DNA of 64,000 nt from an uncultured Catenibacillus sp. (GCA_934339005.1 CAKRHR010000010.1:1-64000); one strand, 5' to 3'. Counted from the first letter of the stretch, positions 19,164-25,970 are shown. Translations and numbers: made by a program. The notes: a model not told the origin generated them from the sequence alone.

Positions 19164-19199
19164 AAAAAAAGAAGGTAGAAGCGAACCCTTCCACCTTCC
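19164..19199 (-). terminator. Terminator just after the major coat gene
   Basis: On the minus strand GAAGGTGGAAG-GGTTCG-CTTCTACCTTC forms a strong stem followed by seven T. It sits between the 54-aa coat gene and the adhesin gene, the same place as the gene VIII terminator in M13, and would give abundant coat mRNA with limited read-through to adhesin, Zot and Rep. Confidence 0.88.
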
Positions 19200-19218
19200 A
19201 AAAAAGCTGACAAAATTA

Positions 19219-19383
19219 TTATGCTTTGCCCATGATTTTTTTAAAGATACCGATACCCTTTACAATTACTAATACACCGCCAATAATTGGAAGTGCAATA
19301 GGTAATGCTTTAGAAAGAATATCTGTGACAGAAGTACCAATACTTGTCATTTGAGTTGTTAAAGCTGTTGCGATTTCTTCCAT
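19219..19383 (-). CDS. Major coat protein (pVIII-like), 54 aa
   Basis: Tiny gene. Short acidic start (MEEIATALTT), amphipathic part, hydrophobic core (ALPIALPIIGGVLVIV) and a basic end (KGIGIFKKIMGKA): the hallmark of a mature filamentous-phage coat subunit, with basic residues facing the DNA. There is no signal peptide, so insertion would be directed by the hydrophobic core itself. AAAGGAG 10 nt before ATG is one of the best ribosome sites in the phage, and a terminator follows at once, both consistent with high expression. Confidence 0.88.
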   Translation of the reverse strand: MEEIATALTTQMTSIGTSVTDILSKALPIALPIIGGVLVIVKGIGIFKKIMGKA

Positions 19384-19398
19384 AATCAATTACTCCTT

Positions 19399-19587
19399 TC
19401 AAATCTTTTTAAATATTTTCATAATTCCAGAAATGCCCAGTCCTATAAGTATAACCAATATACATATAAGTAGACCAACTGGAATAAATGACACAAATAA
19501 ATGAATAACATCACCAAGGGGCAATTCTTTCACAGATTCAACAATATGTTCAACTGTTTCAATTGTTTCTGTTTCCAAATACTTCAC
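19399..19587 (-). CDS. Second coat-like small membrane protein
   Basis: 62 aa: acidic amphipathic N-terminus (MKYLETETIETVEHIVESV), hydrophobic segment (about 28-53) and basic tail (MKIFKKI). The charge pattern and the KIFKKI end resemble the neighbouring major coat peptide, so it is probably a minor coat protein (pVII/pIX role) or a diverged duplicate. 15 bp upstream of the coat gene. Confidence 0.75.
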   Translation of the reverse strand: MKYLETETIETVEHIVESVKELPLGDVIHLFVSFIPVGLLICILVILIGLGISGIMKIFKKI

Positions 19588-19590
19588 CCC

Positions 19591-20106
19591 TTAATGCCTA
19601 AAGTATCTTGCAAGCACCAACGCAAGCACACCACCAAATATAAGGGCAACACCTGCCATCATTGGCACTAATACATTTTGTTGATTTCTTTGATATATCA
19701 TCATTTTTTCGAGATTCGCGTTAATGCTTTCAAGGTCATCCACAACAATCTCCATACTGCTTTTTGTTTCAAGGTATAAACCATCTGTTTCACTTTCTTC
19801 CTCTGTTTCATGAAGTTTTTCCTGATATTCCTGTATAGTTACAAGCTGTTCTTCTATGGCTGTCATTGTGTCATACAATGATTTCTGACCGTCCTCTGAA
19901 AGGTTTGTCGATAAAAACAATTGCAGATCATTCATACGTTCATACAATTCTGTTAAATCAACAGCTTCATCACCAGAGGTTTGCAATAATGCTAATTGCT
20001 CTTGTACCTTAACAAGGTCTTCATGCAATTGTTGGATGTCCTCTTTATATTCCGGTAATTTAGTTTCGGATGTTTCCGCTTCCAATAATTCAACGTCTTC
20101 ATCCAT
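19591..20106 (-). CDS. Phage coiled-coil protein with C-terminal membrane anchor
   Basis: 171 aa. Acidic and coiled-coil through about residue 140 (EYKEDIQQLHEDLVKVQEQL and similar heptads), then a single C-terminal membrane segment (LVPMMAGVALIFGGVLALVL) and a basic tail (ARYFRH). No family recognised. Between the ssDNA-binding-like gene and the coat genes; 3 bp from the next gene. It could be a virion end protein or an assembly factor on the inner face of the membrane. Confidence 0.65.
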   Translation of the reverse strand: MDEDVELLEAETSETKLPEYKEDIQQLHEDLVKVQEQLALLQTSGDEAVDLTELYERMNDLQLFLSTNLSEDGQKSLYDTMTAIEEQLVTIQEYQEKLHETEEESETDGLYLETKSSMEIVVDDLESINANLEKMMIYQRNQQNVLVPMMAGVALIFGGVLALVLARYFRH

Positions 20107-20108
20107 AA

Positions 20109-20438
20109 TTATTTACGCTCAACAGGAATAAAATTAACATCCTGAACATACTGTAAATTTTCAACTTTCATCACAGGCTTACCGTCTGAGCCTATAACCA
20201 TTGCAAAATCTGCTTCATAGATTGCCGGGGCTTTGACGATTGCCGCACGCTTTACATAGTCAATACTACATTTTGCACGCTGATAGCCAACTGAGCCTTT
20301 ATCACCGACTATCGCTTTTAACGCTTCACCATGTTCACCATAAAAATAATAATTTAATGTACAGCCTGTAACCTGTCTGCCATCTTCACCTTTAATATCA
20401 TATTCTGTTGCATACATTAATAAAATTTTTGACTTCAT
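20109..20438 (-). CDS. Probable phage ssDNA-binding protein (pV-like)
   Basis: 109 aa, soluble, beta-rich, with many Tyr and Lys (LNYYFYGEHGEAL...GYQRAKCSIDYVKRA). Size, fold pattern and place just before the coat genes match the gene V ssDNA-binding protein that coats the viral strand before extrusion. No specific family motif is certain. AGAGGA precedes the ATG. Two bp from the following gene. Confidence 0.65.
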   Translation of the reverse strand: MKSKILLMYATEYDIKGEDGRQVTGCTLNYYFYGEHGEALKAIVGDKGSVGYQRAKCSIDYVKRAAIVKAPAIYEADFAMVIGSDGKPVMKVENLQYVQDVNFIPVERK

Positions 20439-20501
20439 TCTTAAATCCTCTACTTTCTTCTATTCTCTATTTTTATAACCGCCGTTCTTGTACATTAGTT
20501 G

Positions 20502-20629
20502 CCGCGCCTACCTTCCAACCTTGCCTCGCGGTCAAGTCTTTGAATCGTCTTTAGTGTAAAAAGATTACACCGAAGGAGAAGGGACGGCATAGGCTACACC
20601 ACTATCATTCCACTACACAACTATGCCGT
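20502..20629. other. Phage hairpin cluster between early genes
   Basis: Inverted repeats CCGCG/CGCGG (20502-20531), GTGTAA/TTACAC (20554-20570) and ACGGCATAG/CTATGCCGT (20584-20629, reaching into the end of the 77-aa gene). A second candidate for origin or packaging hairpins, or an attenuator that separates early genes from the ssDNA-binding gene. Confidence 0.4.
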
Positions 20630-20838
20630 GTTATGAAATTGTGTAGCCGTTTGCCCAATGCTCTCAAACTTTTCACTATCAAGCTTTGTTTTTCTTCCTG
20701 TATCATGCTATAAGTCCACTGTATGTCGGCTATCGCCGCATCTAGTGATTTATTAAGTGCCGATTCATCCTGAATCTGCACCGCCGGGGAATGTCTGAGA
20801 TAATACAATAGCATTCGTTTAATAAATTCATCATCCAT
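20605..20838 (-). CDS. Small phage early protein, helical, unknown
   Basis: 77 aa, mostly helical, no signal or membrane segment (MDDEFIKRMLLYYLRHS...). Second gene after the early promoter and 2 bp after the 67-aa gene. No family recognised. May act in replication control or as a regulator. Confidence 0.6.
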   Translation of the reverse strand: MDDEFIKRMLLYYLRHSPAVQIQDESALNKSLDAAIADIQWTYSMIQEEKQSLIVKSLRALGKRLHNFITRHSCVVE

Positions 20839-20840
20839 TA

Positions 20841-21044
20841 CTATCCCTCATATCTACATCTGCAACTGTTAAACACTAATTTGCGTTCTACAGTTTTATT
20901 ATATCGTTCATCTTCTTGGTAAATCTCATATGTTAAACCATCTGACATTACAGCCAATACATACACTAACGCGCCATAATATTCCACAAACTGAGCATTA
21001 AATTTACCATTACAATAAACCATGTACCTAAACATTTTTTGCAC
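20841..21044 (-). CDS. Small phage early protein, unknown
   Basis: 67 aa, first gene after the early promoter, with GAAAGAAGGTG upstream of the ATG. Compact beta-rich sequence with Tyr-rich strands (MVYCNGKFNAQFVEYYGALV). No family recognised. Early position suggests replication or takeover function. Confidence 0.6.
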   Translation of the reverse strand: MQKMFRYMVYCNGKFNAQFVEYYGALVYVLAVMSDGLTYEIYQEDERYNKTVERKLVFNSCRCRYEG

Positions 21045-21160
21045 CTTCTTTCTGAAACTTGTACCGTATAAGAGCGATACATTTTTCTATACAACAACCT
21101 TAAAAAGTGATATTATGAAAGTAAAAAATATATGTGAAAAGGTATCACTTTTATAGTTTG

Positions 21161-21189
21161 ATTATATTACGCAAATGCGTAGTTGTCAA
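21161..21189 (-). promoter_or_regulatory. Phage early promoter, full consensus
   Basis: On the minus strand TTGACA (21189-21184), a 17-bp spacer, and TATAAT (21166-21161). The inverted repeat ACGCA-AA-TGCGT lies within the spacer, so a bound repressor would block RNA polymerase. It drives the whole structural operon. Confidence 0.85.
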
Positions 21190-21210
21190 TATATTTTTAC
21201 GCGTTTGCGT
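21169..21210. promoter_or_regulatory. Phage repressor operators
   Basis: Two 12-bp inverted repeats, ACGCAAATGCGT (21169-21180) and ACGCGTTTGCGT (21199-21210), centred 30 bp apart. The first is in the early promoter spacer; the second abuts TATAAT (21210-21215) in front of the repressor gene, so it may give autoregulation. A third near-match, ACGCATTTGCGA, lies inside the repressor gene at 21374-21385. Confidence 0.75.
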
Positions 21211-21230
21211 ATAATTTTAAGGAGATTATT

Positions 21231-21590
21231 ATGACTATTAATCAACGTATCTTTAAATTGTTAGAAGAAAGAAACCTTAAATCATCAGATTTAGCTAGTT
21301 GTTTAAATATTCGAGATTCGACCGTTTGCACATGGAAAAGCCGCGGAACAAATCCGCCTTCCGACTATTTGTTACGCATTTGCGAATTTTTGAATGTTTC
21401 TGCAAATTATTTATTATCAGGAGAGGAGGTCACACCAAAACTCAGCCCTAACGAATCTGAACTTCTGGAACTATTTAATCAACTTCCAGAACGTGAACAG
21501 CTTAAAGTTATTGGAATAGTTGAGGAAAAAGTTAAAAATCTTACACCGGAATCAATGCCGGGTAAGTCATCAACTTCAAAAGTTGGATGA
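21231..21590 (+). CDS. Phage XRE-family repressor
   Basis: 119 aa. The N-terminal helix-turn-helix (QRIFKLLEERNLKSSDLASC...TVCTWKSRG) covers about 1-62; the short C-terminal part is helical and probably dimerises. Start at MTINQRI, with AAGGAG upstream; a 16-codon extension would begin within the operators. It is transcribed opposite to the structural genes, with its operators in the shared control region, the layout of a lysogeny switch. Confidence 0.85.
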   Translation: MTINQRIFKLLEERNLKSSDLASCLNIRDSTVCTWKSRGTNPPSDYLLRICEFLNVSANYLLSGEEVTPKLSPNESELLELFNQLPEREQLKVIGIVEEKVKNLTPESMPGKSSTSKVG

Positions 21591-21627
21591 GGAAATACAA
21601 AGATATACGAGGGAGTACAAGAAAGTA

Positions 21628-22329
21628 ATGGGAATGGAATTTTTAAAGTATGCCATTATTATCACTGTTGTTGTCGTAGGTATTGCGGCATATTTAGAGA
21701 ACAATAAATTTAAAACATCCAGTTATGGAAAGCAAAGCAAATCCACCTTCTGGAAAGTTATCAATGACAAAGGAACTCATGGCGAATATCGAATGTCGCA
21801 AGTTCTTGATACCACACCATTTGAAAAGAAGCTTATTTATAATGTTTATCTTCCAAAGAAGAAAGAAGGCGAAACCACCGAAGTTGATATTATAATGATT
21901 AGTTCTAAAGGTATTTACGTTATTGAAAATAAAAACTATGCAGGTTGGATTTTTGGAAATGAAAAAGACCAGAAATGGTGTGAAACACTGAAAGGCAAAA
22001 AATACTTTTTTTACAATCCGATAAAACAAAACAATACCCACATTAAATATCTTGAAAATCTATTACAAATCGGAAATGAGAAATACACTTCATTAATTAC
22101 ATTCAATCTCGCCGCAGACTTAAAGAAAGTCACTGTCAAAAGTGAAAACATCCATGTTATTGCCTATAATAATCTTTCTGCTTTTCTTGAGAAAGAAAAA
22201 GCCAGACCTGACTGTCTGACATCCGAAGAAATTAATAAGATTTATGACACATTGTTACCATTAACACAGGTGACAGAAGAACAGAAACAAGAACATATTA
22301 AAACTATCCAGGACAAATACAAAAAATAA
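21628..22329 (+). CDS. NERD-domain (nuclease-related) membrane-anchored protein
   Basis: 233 aa if started at MGMEFLKYAII. One N-terminal membrane segment, then a NERD fold: GTHGEYR near residue 50, VDIIMISSKGIYVIENKNY near 90-108 with the conserved D...ExK nuclease-like core. The frame is open back to a TTG at 21520 inside the repressor gene, so a longer form with an extra coiled-coil start is possible. It follows the repressor in the same direction and is the last phage gene before attR, a typical cargo place. A role in superinfection exclusion or defence is inference. Confidence 0.75.
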   Translation: MGMEFLKYAIIITVVVVGIAAYLENNKFKTSSYGKQSKSTFWKVINDKGTHGEYRMSQVLDTTPFEKKLIYNVYLPKKKEGETTEVDIIMISSKGIYVIENKNYAGWIFGNEKDQKWCETLKGKKYFFYNPIKQNNTHIKYLENLLQIGNEKYTSLITFNLAADLKKVTVKSENIHVIAYNNLSAFLEKEKARPDCLTSEEINKIYDTLLPLTQVTEEQKQEHIKTIQDKYKK

Positions 22330-22335
22330 GATTTT

Positions 22336-22446
22336 CTCTTAATCAGGGTGTCCAGGGTTCGAGCCCCTGGAGGCGCACACAAAGGCACTGTTTTTGCAGA
22401 CTTAGGAGCTGCGGGGGCGGTGCTTTTTTCATGTGTTGGGGCGGAT
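22336..22446. repeat. Right attachment site (attR), 111-bp direct repeat
   Basis: Exact copy of 13668-13778: 3' part of tRNA-Lys with its terminator. The 5' part of the tRNA is missing, so it is not a functional gene. Confidence 0.95.
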
Positions 22447-22460
22447 CAGCGCGAACGTTT

Positions 22461-22484
22461 GAAAAAGGTGTCACTTTTTGTCGA
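22461..22484 (+). repeat. GGTGTCACTTTTTGTCGA motif beyond attR
   Basis: Matches the motif at 13794-13817 with one base changed (GGTATC to GGTGTC). It lies just outside the exact repeat, so the bacterial attachment region may have carried a related site. Confidence 0.45.
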
Positions 22485-22575
22485 GCAATAATAATTGATT
22501 TTCTTCTATTTGCGCTATAAAATGTCATTATCAATTGATTTCAGCGCGCGGTTATTGATAACATTTTATGTTTTA

Positions 22576-22610
22576 GAATTACAGGAATAGCATTCGCTAC
22601 GGAGTAATTT
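22576..22610 (+). repeat. Palindromic intergenic repeat, copy A
   Basis: 35-bp nested palindrome, GAATTAC...TAGC-n4-GCTA...GTAATT. Copies B (28671-28705, opposite orientation) and C (58953-58987) share the same arms. It stands before the first Rpn gene. The rest of 22447-22671 is AT-rich without other features except the Rpn ribosome site. Confidence 0.7.
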
Positions 22611-22671
22611 GTAACATCGAGTTCGGGGAAATATCTATTAACCCTGATAGCATCTTATTTTAGGAGAAATT

Positions 22672-23721
22672 ATGAATATAGATTCTACATATGCATCTTT
22701 ATCTAACACGCCACCAAAGCAAAACCCGCCTGACAGTCCAGCTTCATTTTCAGCATCCATTGAACAGCTCTCAGGTCCATTAAAATACACACTAAAAAAC
22801 GATTATCTTTTCAAAGCTACTTTTCAAAAAAATCAACACGTCCTTCATGGTTTTCTGTCAAGCCTCTTAAATATCCCCATTACAGATATCACCCATACTC
22901 ATATCGAAAATCCCATTCAGATTGGAGCCGATATCACAAACAAAGATATGATTCTTGATCTACTTGTCACCCTCAACCATGAACGTCGAATTAATATTGA
23001 ACTTCAGATATTACATCAATCCTTTTGGCCTGAACGTTCTCTCGGTTATGCATGTAAGACATTTACAAACCAACTTAAAAAGGGACAAAATTATGACACT
23101 TTGATGCAAACAATACATATTGCCATTATTGACTTCCCACTCTTTCCAGATGAGCAGATTTTCTACTCTCAGAACTTTTTTACAGATACAATAACCCGGC
23201 GAATTTATAGTGACAAACTCGGTATCTATGTGCTATGCTTAAAACATATAGAACATGCAACCCAGGCAGATTATGACAGCGGCCTGTATCAATGGGCAAA
23301 GCTTTTTTCTGCCACCACATGGGAGGAATTGAAGATGATTGCACAAAATAATACAACTATAAGTGATGCCGTTTGTACCATTCAGGAACTTACTGCCGAT
23401 GAACGTGTCCGCCTGCAATGTGAAGCCCGTGAGCGTTATGAACGTGATTGGAACTCTGAGATGTCCGCCATGCATAAAAAAGGATTACAGGAGGGTATTC
23501 AACAAGAACGCGAGCGAAACCGCCTGGAACAACAGAAAAATTTAGAATTAATTAAAGCAAAAGATTCGGAATTAAAAGAACGAGATTCTCAATTGAAAAT
23601 TCAGAATTCTCAGCTAAAAGCCAAAGAATCCCAACTGGAAACCATGAACTCTGAAATGCAAAGTTTAAAAGCTGAACTTGAGGCTTTAAAAACACAGTTG
23701 TCCTCATATAATCTAAAATAA
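22672..23721 (+). CDS. Rpn-family PD-(D/E)XK nuclease, copy 1
   Basis: 349 aa. Rpn proteins are recombination-promoting DNA nucleases with a role in phage defence. The N-terminal nuclease core covers about 40-190: KNDYLFKATF, then the catalytic block DLLVTLNHERRINIELQ (D...E-x-Q, a variant of ExK). The middle (about 190-230) is followed by a charged C-terminal domain and a coiled tail of repeated 'SQLK' heptads (about 285-345). It is 90 percent or more alike with copy 2, with a stretch identical in DNA. TTTAGGAG precedes the ATG. An internal start is annotated separately. Confidence 0.88.
   Translation: MNIDSTYASLSNTPPKQNPPDSPASFSASIEQLSGPLKYTLKNDYLFKATFQKNQHVLHGFLSSLLNIPITDITHTHIENPIQIGADITNKDMILDLLVTLNHERRINIELQILHQSFWPERSLGYACKTFTNQLKKGQNYDTLMQTIHIAIIDFPLFPDEQIFYSQNFFTDTITRRIYSDKLGIYVLCLKHIEHATQADYDSGLYQWAKLFSATTWEELKMIAQNNTTISDAVCTIQELTADERVRLQCEARERYERDWNSEMSAMHKKGLQEGIQQERERNRLEQQKNLELIKAKDSELKERDSQLKIQNSQLKAKESQLETMNSEMQSLKAELEALKTQLSSYNLK
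23335..23721 (+). CDS. Predicted intragenic C-terminal product of Rpn copy 1 (RpnS-like antitoxin)
   Basis: Inside the Rpn frame, GGGAGG (23321-23326) stands 8 nt before an in-frame ATG at 23335. Translation from it gives a 128-aa protein (MIAQNNTTISDAV...) that contains only the C-terminal domain and coiled tail. In E. coli, short C-terminal Rpn proteins made from inside rpn genes neutralise the nuclease (established for RpnA). Expression here is inferred. Confidence 0.6.
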   Translation: MIAQNNTTISDAVCTIQELTADERVRLQCEARERYERDWNSEMSAMHKKGLQEGIQQERERNRLEQQKNLELIKAKDSELKERDSQLKIQNSQLKAKESQLETMNSEMQSLKAELEALKTQLSSYNLK

Positions 23722-23805
23722 TTTGATATTTCATGATACACTGTTTAAAACATCTGTATCAACTTTTCAAAATATACTTCAGAAATTAAAGGAGGCTATC
23801 ATGAT

Positions 23806-24834
23806 ATGAAGCAAATTACATTAGGAAAAACAGGTATTCAAACACCCCAAAATGCATTTGGTGCATTGCCTGTACAGCGAGTATCTATGGAACAGGCTGT
23901 CAAAATCTTACAGCGTGCTTATGAAGGCGGTATGACATTTTTTGACACAGCAAGAGCATACAGCAACAGTGAAGAAAAACTTGGCCAGGCCTTTTCAGGT
24001 ATGCGTGATAAAATTTACATTGCAACAAAAACAGCGGCAACAAATCCTGATGATTTCTGGCGTCAGTTAGAACAATCGCTGACATTATTAAAAACCGATT
24101 ATGTAGATCTCTATCAATTCCACTGTGTCGGACAATGTTATCGTCCGGATGATGGCACAGGTATGTATGAATGCATGTTAAAAGCCAAAGAACAAGGCAT
24201 GATTCGCCATATTGGTGTTACCGCCCACAAAATCGGTATTGCTCAGGAATGTGTTGCCTCAGGTCTGTATGAAACACTGCAATTTCCATTCAGTTATTTA
24301 TCCTCAAATCAGGAAATTGATCTGGTGAAAGCCTGTTCCGAGCAGGACATGGGATTCATCGCCATGAAAGGGCTTGCTGGCGGCTTGATTCATAACTCCA
24401 AAGCTGCTATGGCTTATATGACACAATTCGACAATGTCCTTCCGATTTGGGGTATTCAAAAAGAAACTGAACTTGAAGAATGGCTTTCATATATGGATAA
24501 TACCCCAGAGATGGACACTGAGATTTCTGCTTATATTGAAAATGAAAAGCAGGAATTAACTGGTGATTTTTGTCGTGGCTGCGGCTATTGCATGCCATGT
24601 CCTGCAGGTATCACAATCAATCAGTGCGCACGTATGTCCCTGATGCTTCGCCGTGCCCCAAGTGCAGACTGGTTATCTGAAAAATGGCAGGAAGAAATGA
24701 AAAAAATTGAGAACTGCCTTGAATGTGGCAAATGCCGAAGCAAATGTCCATATGAATTGAACACACCAGAACTTTTAAAGAAAAACTATGAGGATTATAA
24801 GAAAGTTCTCGCCGGTGAGGTATCTGTTGACTAA
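23806..24834 (+). CDS. Aldo/keto reductase with C-terminal 4Fe-4S ferredoxin domain
   Basis: 342 aa. NAD(P)H-dependent oxidoreductase barrel: FFDTARAYSNSEEKLG with the catalytic Asp/Tyr pair, Lys in YIATKTA, His in YQFHCVG. The C-terminal 75 residues carry two cysteine clusters (CRGCGYCMPCP and CLECGKCRSKCPY) for an iron-sulfur cluster, a known subclass in anaerobes. AAAGGAGG precedes the ATG. It lies between the two Rpn copies and is the only gene that a recombination between them would remove. Substrate unknown. Confidence 0.9.
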   Translation: MKQITLGKTGIQTPQNAFGALPVQRVSMEQAVKILQRAYEGGMTFFDTARAYSNSEEKLGQAFSGMRDKIYIATKTAATNPDDFWRQLEQSLTLLKTDYVDLYQFHCVGQCYRPDDGTGMYECMLKAKEQGMIRHIGVTAHKIGIAQECVASGLYETLQFPFSYLSSNQEIDLVKACSEQDMGFIAMKGLAGGLIHNSKAAMAYMTQFDNVLPIWGIQKETELEEWLSYMDNTPEMDTEISAYIENEKQELTGDFCRGCGYCMPCPAGITINQCARMSLMLRRAPSADWLSEKWQEEMKKIENCLECGKCRSKCPYELNTPELLKKNYEDYKKVLAGEVSVD

Positions 24835-24864
24835 TCCCCAGACTAACATATCTATAATACTCAA

Positions 24865-24915
24865 AAGAGCTGTGTACCGCCATTTATATCGACTATATAC
24901 ATAGCTCTTAATTTT
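24865..24915 (+). terminator. Terminator of the aldo/keto reductase gene
   Basis: AAGAGCTGTGTA (24865-24876) pairs with TACATAGCTCTT (24898-24909) with one mismatch, followed by AATTTTTT. Confidence 0.75.
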
Positions 24916-24979
24916 TTAGATTTTATTAATTATTTTTACACAAATTGCCTTTTTTACACTTATATCCTTAGGAGAATTT

Positions 24980-25963
24980 ATGAATACAGATTCCACATAT
25001 GTAGCTTTATCTAATACTCCACCAAAGCGAACTCCACCTGATAATTCCGCTTTATTTACAACCTCCATTGAACAGCTTTCAGGTCCACTAAAATACACTC
25101 TTAAAAATGATTATCTTTTCAAAGCCACTTTTCAAAAAAATCAACACGTTCTTCATGGTTTTCTGTCAAGCCTCTTACATATCCCCATTACTGATATCAC
25201 AGATACGCATATCGAAAATCCTATTCAGATCGGGGCTGATATTACAAACAAAGATATGATTCTTGACCTGCTTGTCACACTCAACCATGAACGACAAATT
25301 AATATTGAACTTCAGGTATTACACCAATCCTTCTGGCCTGAACGTTCACTTGGTTATGCCTGCCGTACCTTTACAAATCAGCTTAAAAAGGGCAAAAATT
25401 ATGACACTTTGATGCAAACAATACATATTGCCATTATTGACTTCCCACTCTTTCCAGATGAGCAGATTTTCTACTCTCAGAACTTTTTTACAGATACAAT
25501 AACCCGGCGAATTTATAGTGACAAACTCGGTATCTATGTGCTATGCTTAAAACATATAGAACATGCAACCCAGGCAGATTATGACAGCGGCCTGTATCAA
25601 TGGGCAAAGCTTTTTTCTGCCACCACATGGGAGGAATTGAAGATGATTGCACAAAATAATACAACTATAAGTGATGCCGTTTGTACCATTCAGGAACTTA
25701 CTGCCGATGAACGTGTCCGCCTGCAATGTGAAGCCCGTGAGCGTTATGAACGTGATTGGAACTCTGAGATGTCCGCCATGCATAAAAAAGGATTACAGGA
25801 GGGTATTCAACAAGAACGTGAACGAAACCGCCTGGAACAACAGAAAAATTTAGATTTAATTAAGGCGAAAAATTCTGAATTAGAAACAAAAGCAGCTCAG
25901 ATAGAAGCTCTATCTTCTGAATTGGAACGTCTAAAAGCTGAACTCGCAACATTAAAGGCCTGA
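24980..25963 (+). CDS. Rpn-family PD-(D/E)XK nuclease, copy 2
   Basis: 327 aa, same architecture as copy 1: nuclease core with KNDYLFKATF and DLLVTLNHERQINIELQ, then the C-terminal domain and coiled tail. From about 25395 to 25820 its DNA is the same as copy 1 (23087-23512), whereas the 5' part and the tail differ. The coiled tail is 22 residues shorter. AGGAG site before ATG; own terminator follows. The identical middle with diverged ends points to recent gene conversion. Confidence 0.88.
   Translation: MNTDSTYVALSNTPPKRTPPDNSALFTTSIEQLSGPLKYTLKNDYLFKATFQKNQHVLHGFLSSLLHIPITDITDTHIENPIQIGADITNKDMILDLLVTLNHERQINIELQVLHQSFWPERSLGYACRTFTNQLKKGKNYDTLMQTIHIAIIDFPLFPDEQIFYSQNFFTDTITRRIYSDKLGIYVLCLKHIEHATQADYDSGLYQWAKLFSATTWEELKMIAQNNTTISDAVCTIQELTADERVRLQCEARERYERDWNSEMSAMHKKGLQEGIQQERERNRLEQQKNLDLIKAKNSELETKAAQIEALSSELERLKAELATLKA
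25643..25963 (+). CDS. Predicted intragenic C-terminal product of Rpn copy 2
   Basis: Same internal GGGAGG and in-frame ATG as in copy 1, giving a 106-aa C-terminal protein. The first part is the same as the copy 1 product; only the coiled tail differs, so the two could cross-react or mix. Confidence 0.6.
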   Translation: MIAQNNTTISDAVCTIQELTADERVRLQCEARERYERDWNSEMSAMHKKGLQEGIQQERERNRLEQQKNLDLIKAKNSELETKAAQIEALSSELERLKAELATLKA

Positions 25964-25970
25964 TTCTGCA

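Larger units (their letters stand above)
13668..22446. mobile_element. Integrated filamentous phage (inovirus) prophage, 8.67 kb
   Basis: A tyrosine integrase next to tRNA-Lys, 111-bp direct repeats at both ends (13668-13778 and 22336-22446), and between them the marker set of filamentous phages: Zot/pI-type ATPase, 54-aa coat peptide, pIII-like adhesin with a proline linker and C-terminal anchor, small pVI-like membrane protein, probable ssDNA-binding protein and Rep_trans-type initiator. Unit length between repeats is 8668 bp, normal for inoviruses. No capsid, terminase, tail or lysis genes are present, nor a secretin, as expected for a chronic-release phage of a monoderm host. All genes look intact, so it may be active. 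Confidence 0.9.

Noticed and set aside
22336..22371. Second tRNA-Lys gene
   Set aside because: Only the 3' half is present; it is the attR repeat.
22343..22534. Minus-strand open frame over the attR tRNA fragment
   Set aside because: It is the well-known false frame antisense to tRNA 3' ends (LEPWTP); no ribosome site.
22672..25963. Composite transposon formed by the two Rpn copies
   Set aside because: The copies have no terminal inverted repeats or target duplications, and Rpn proteins are not proven transposases; tandem duplication with gene conversion explains it better.
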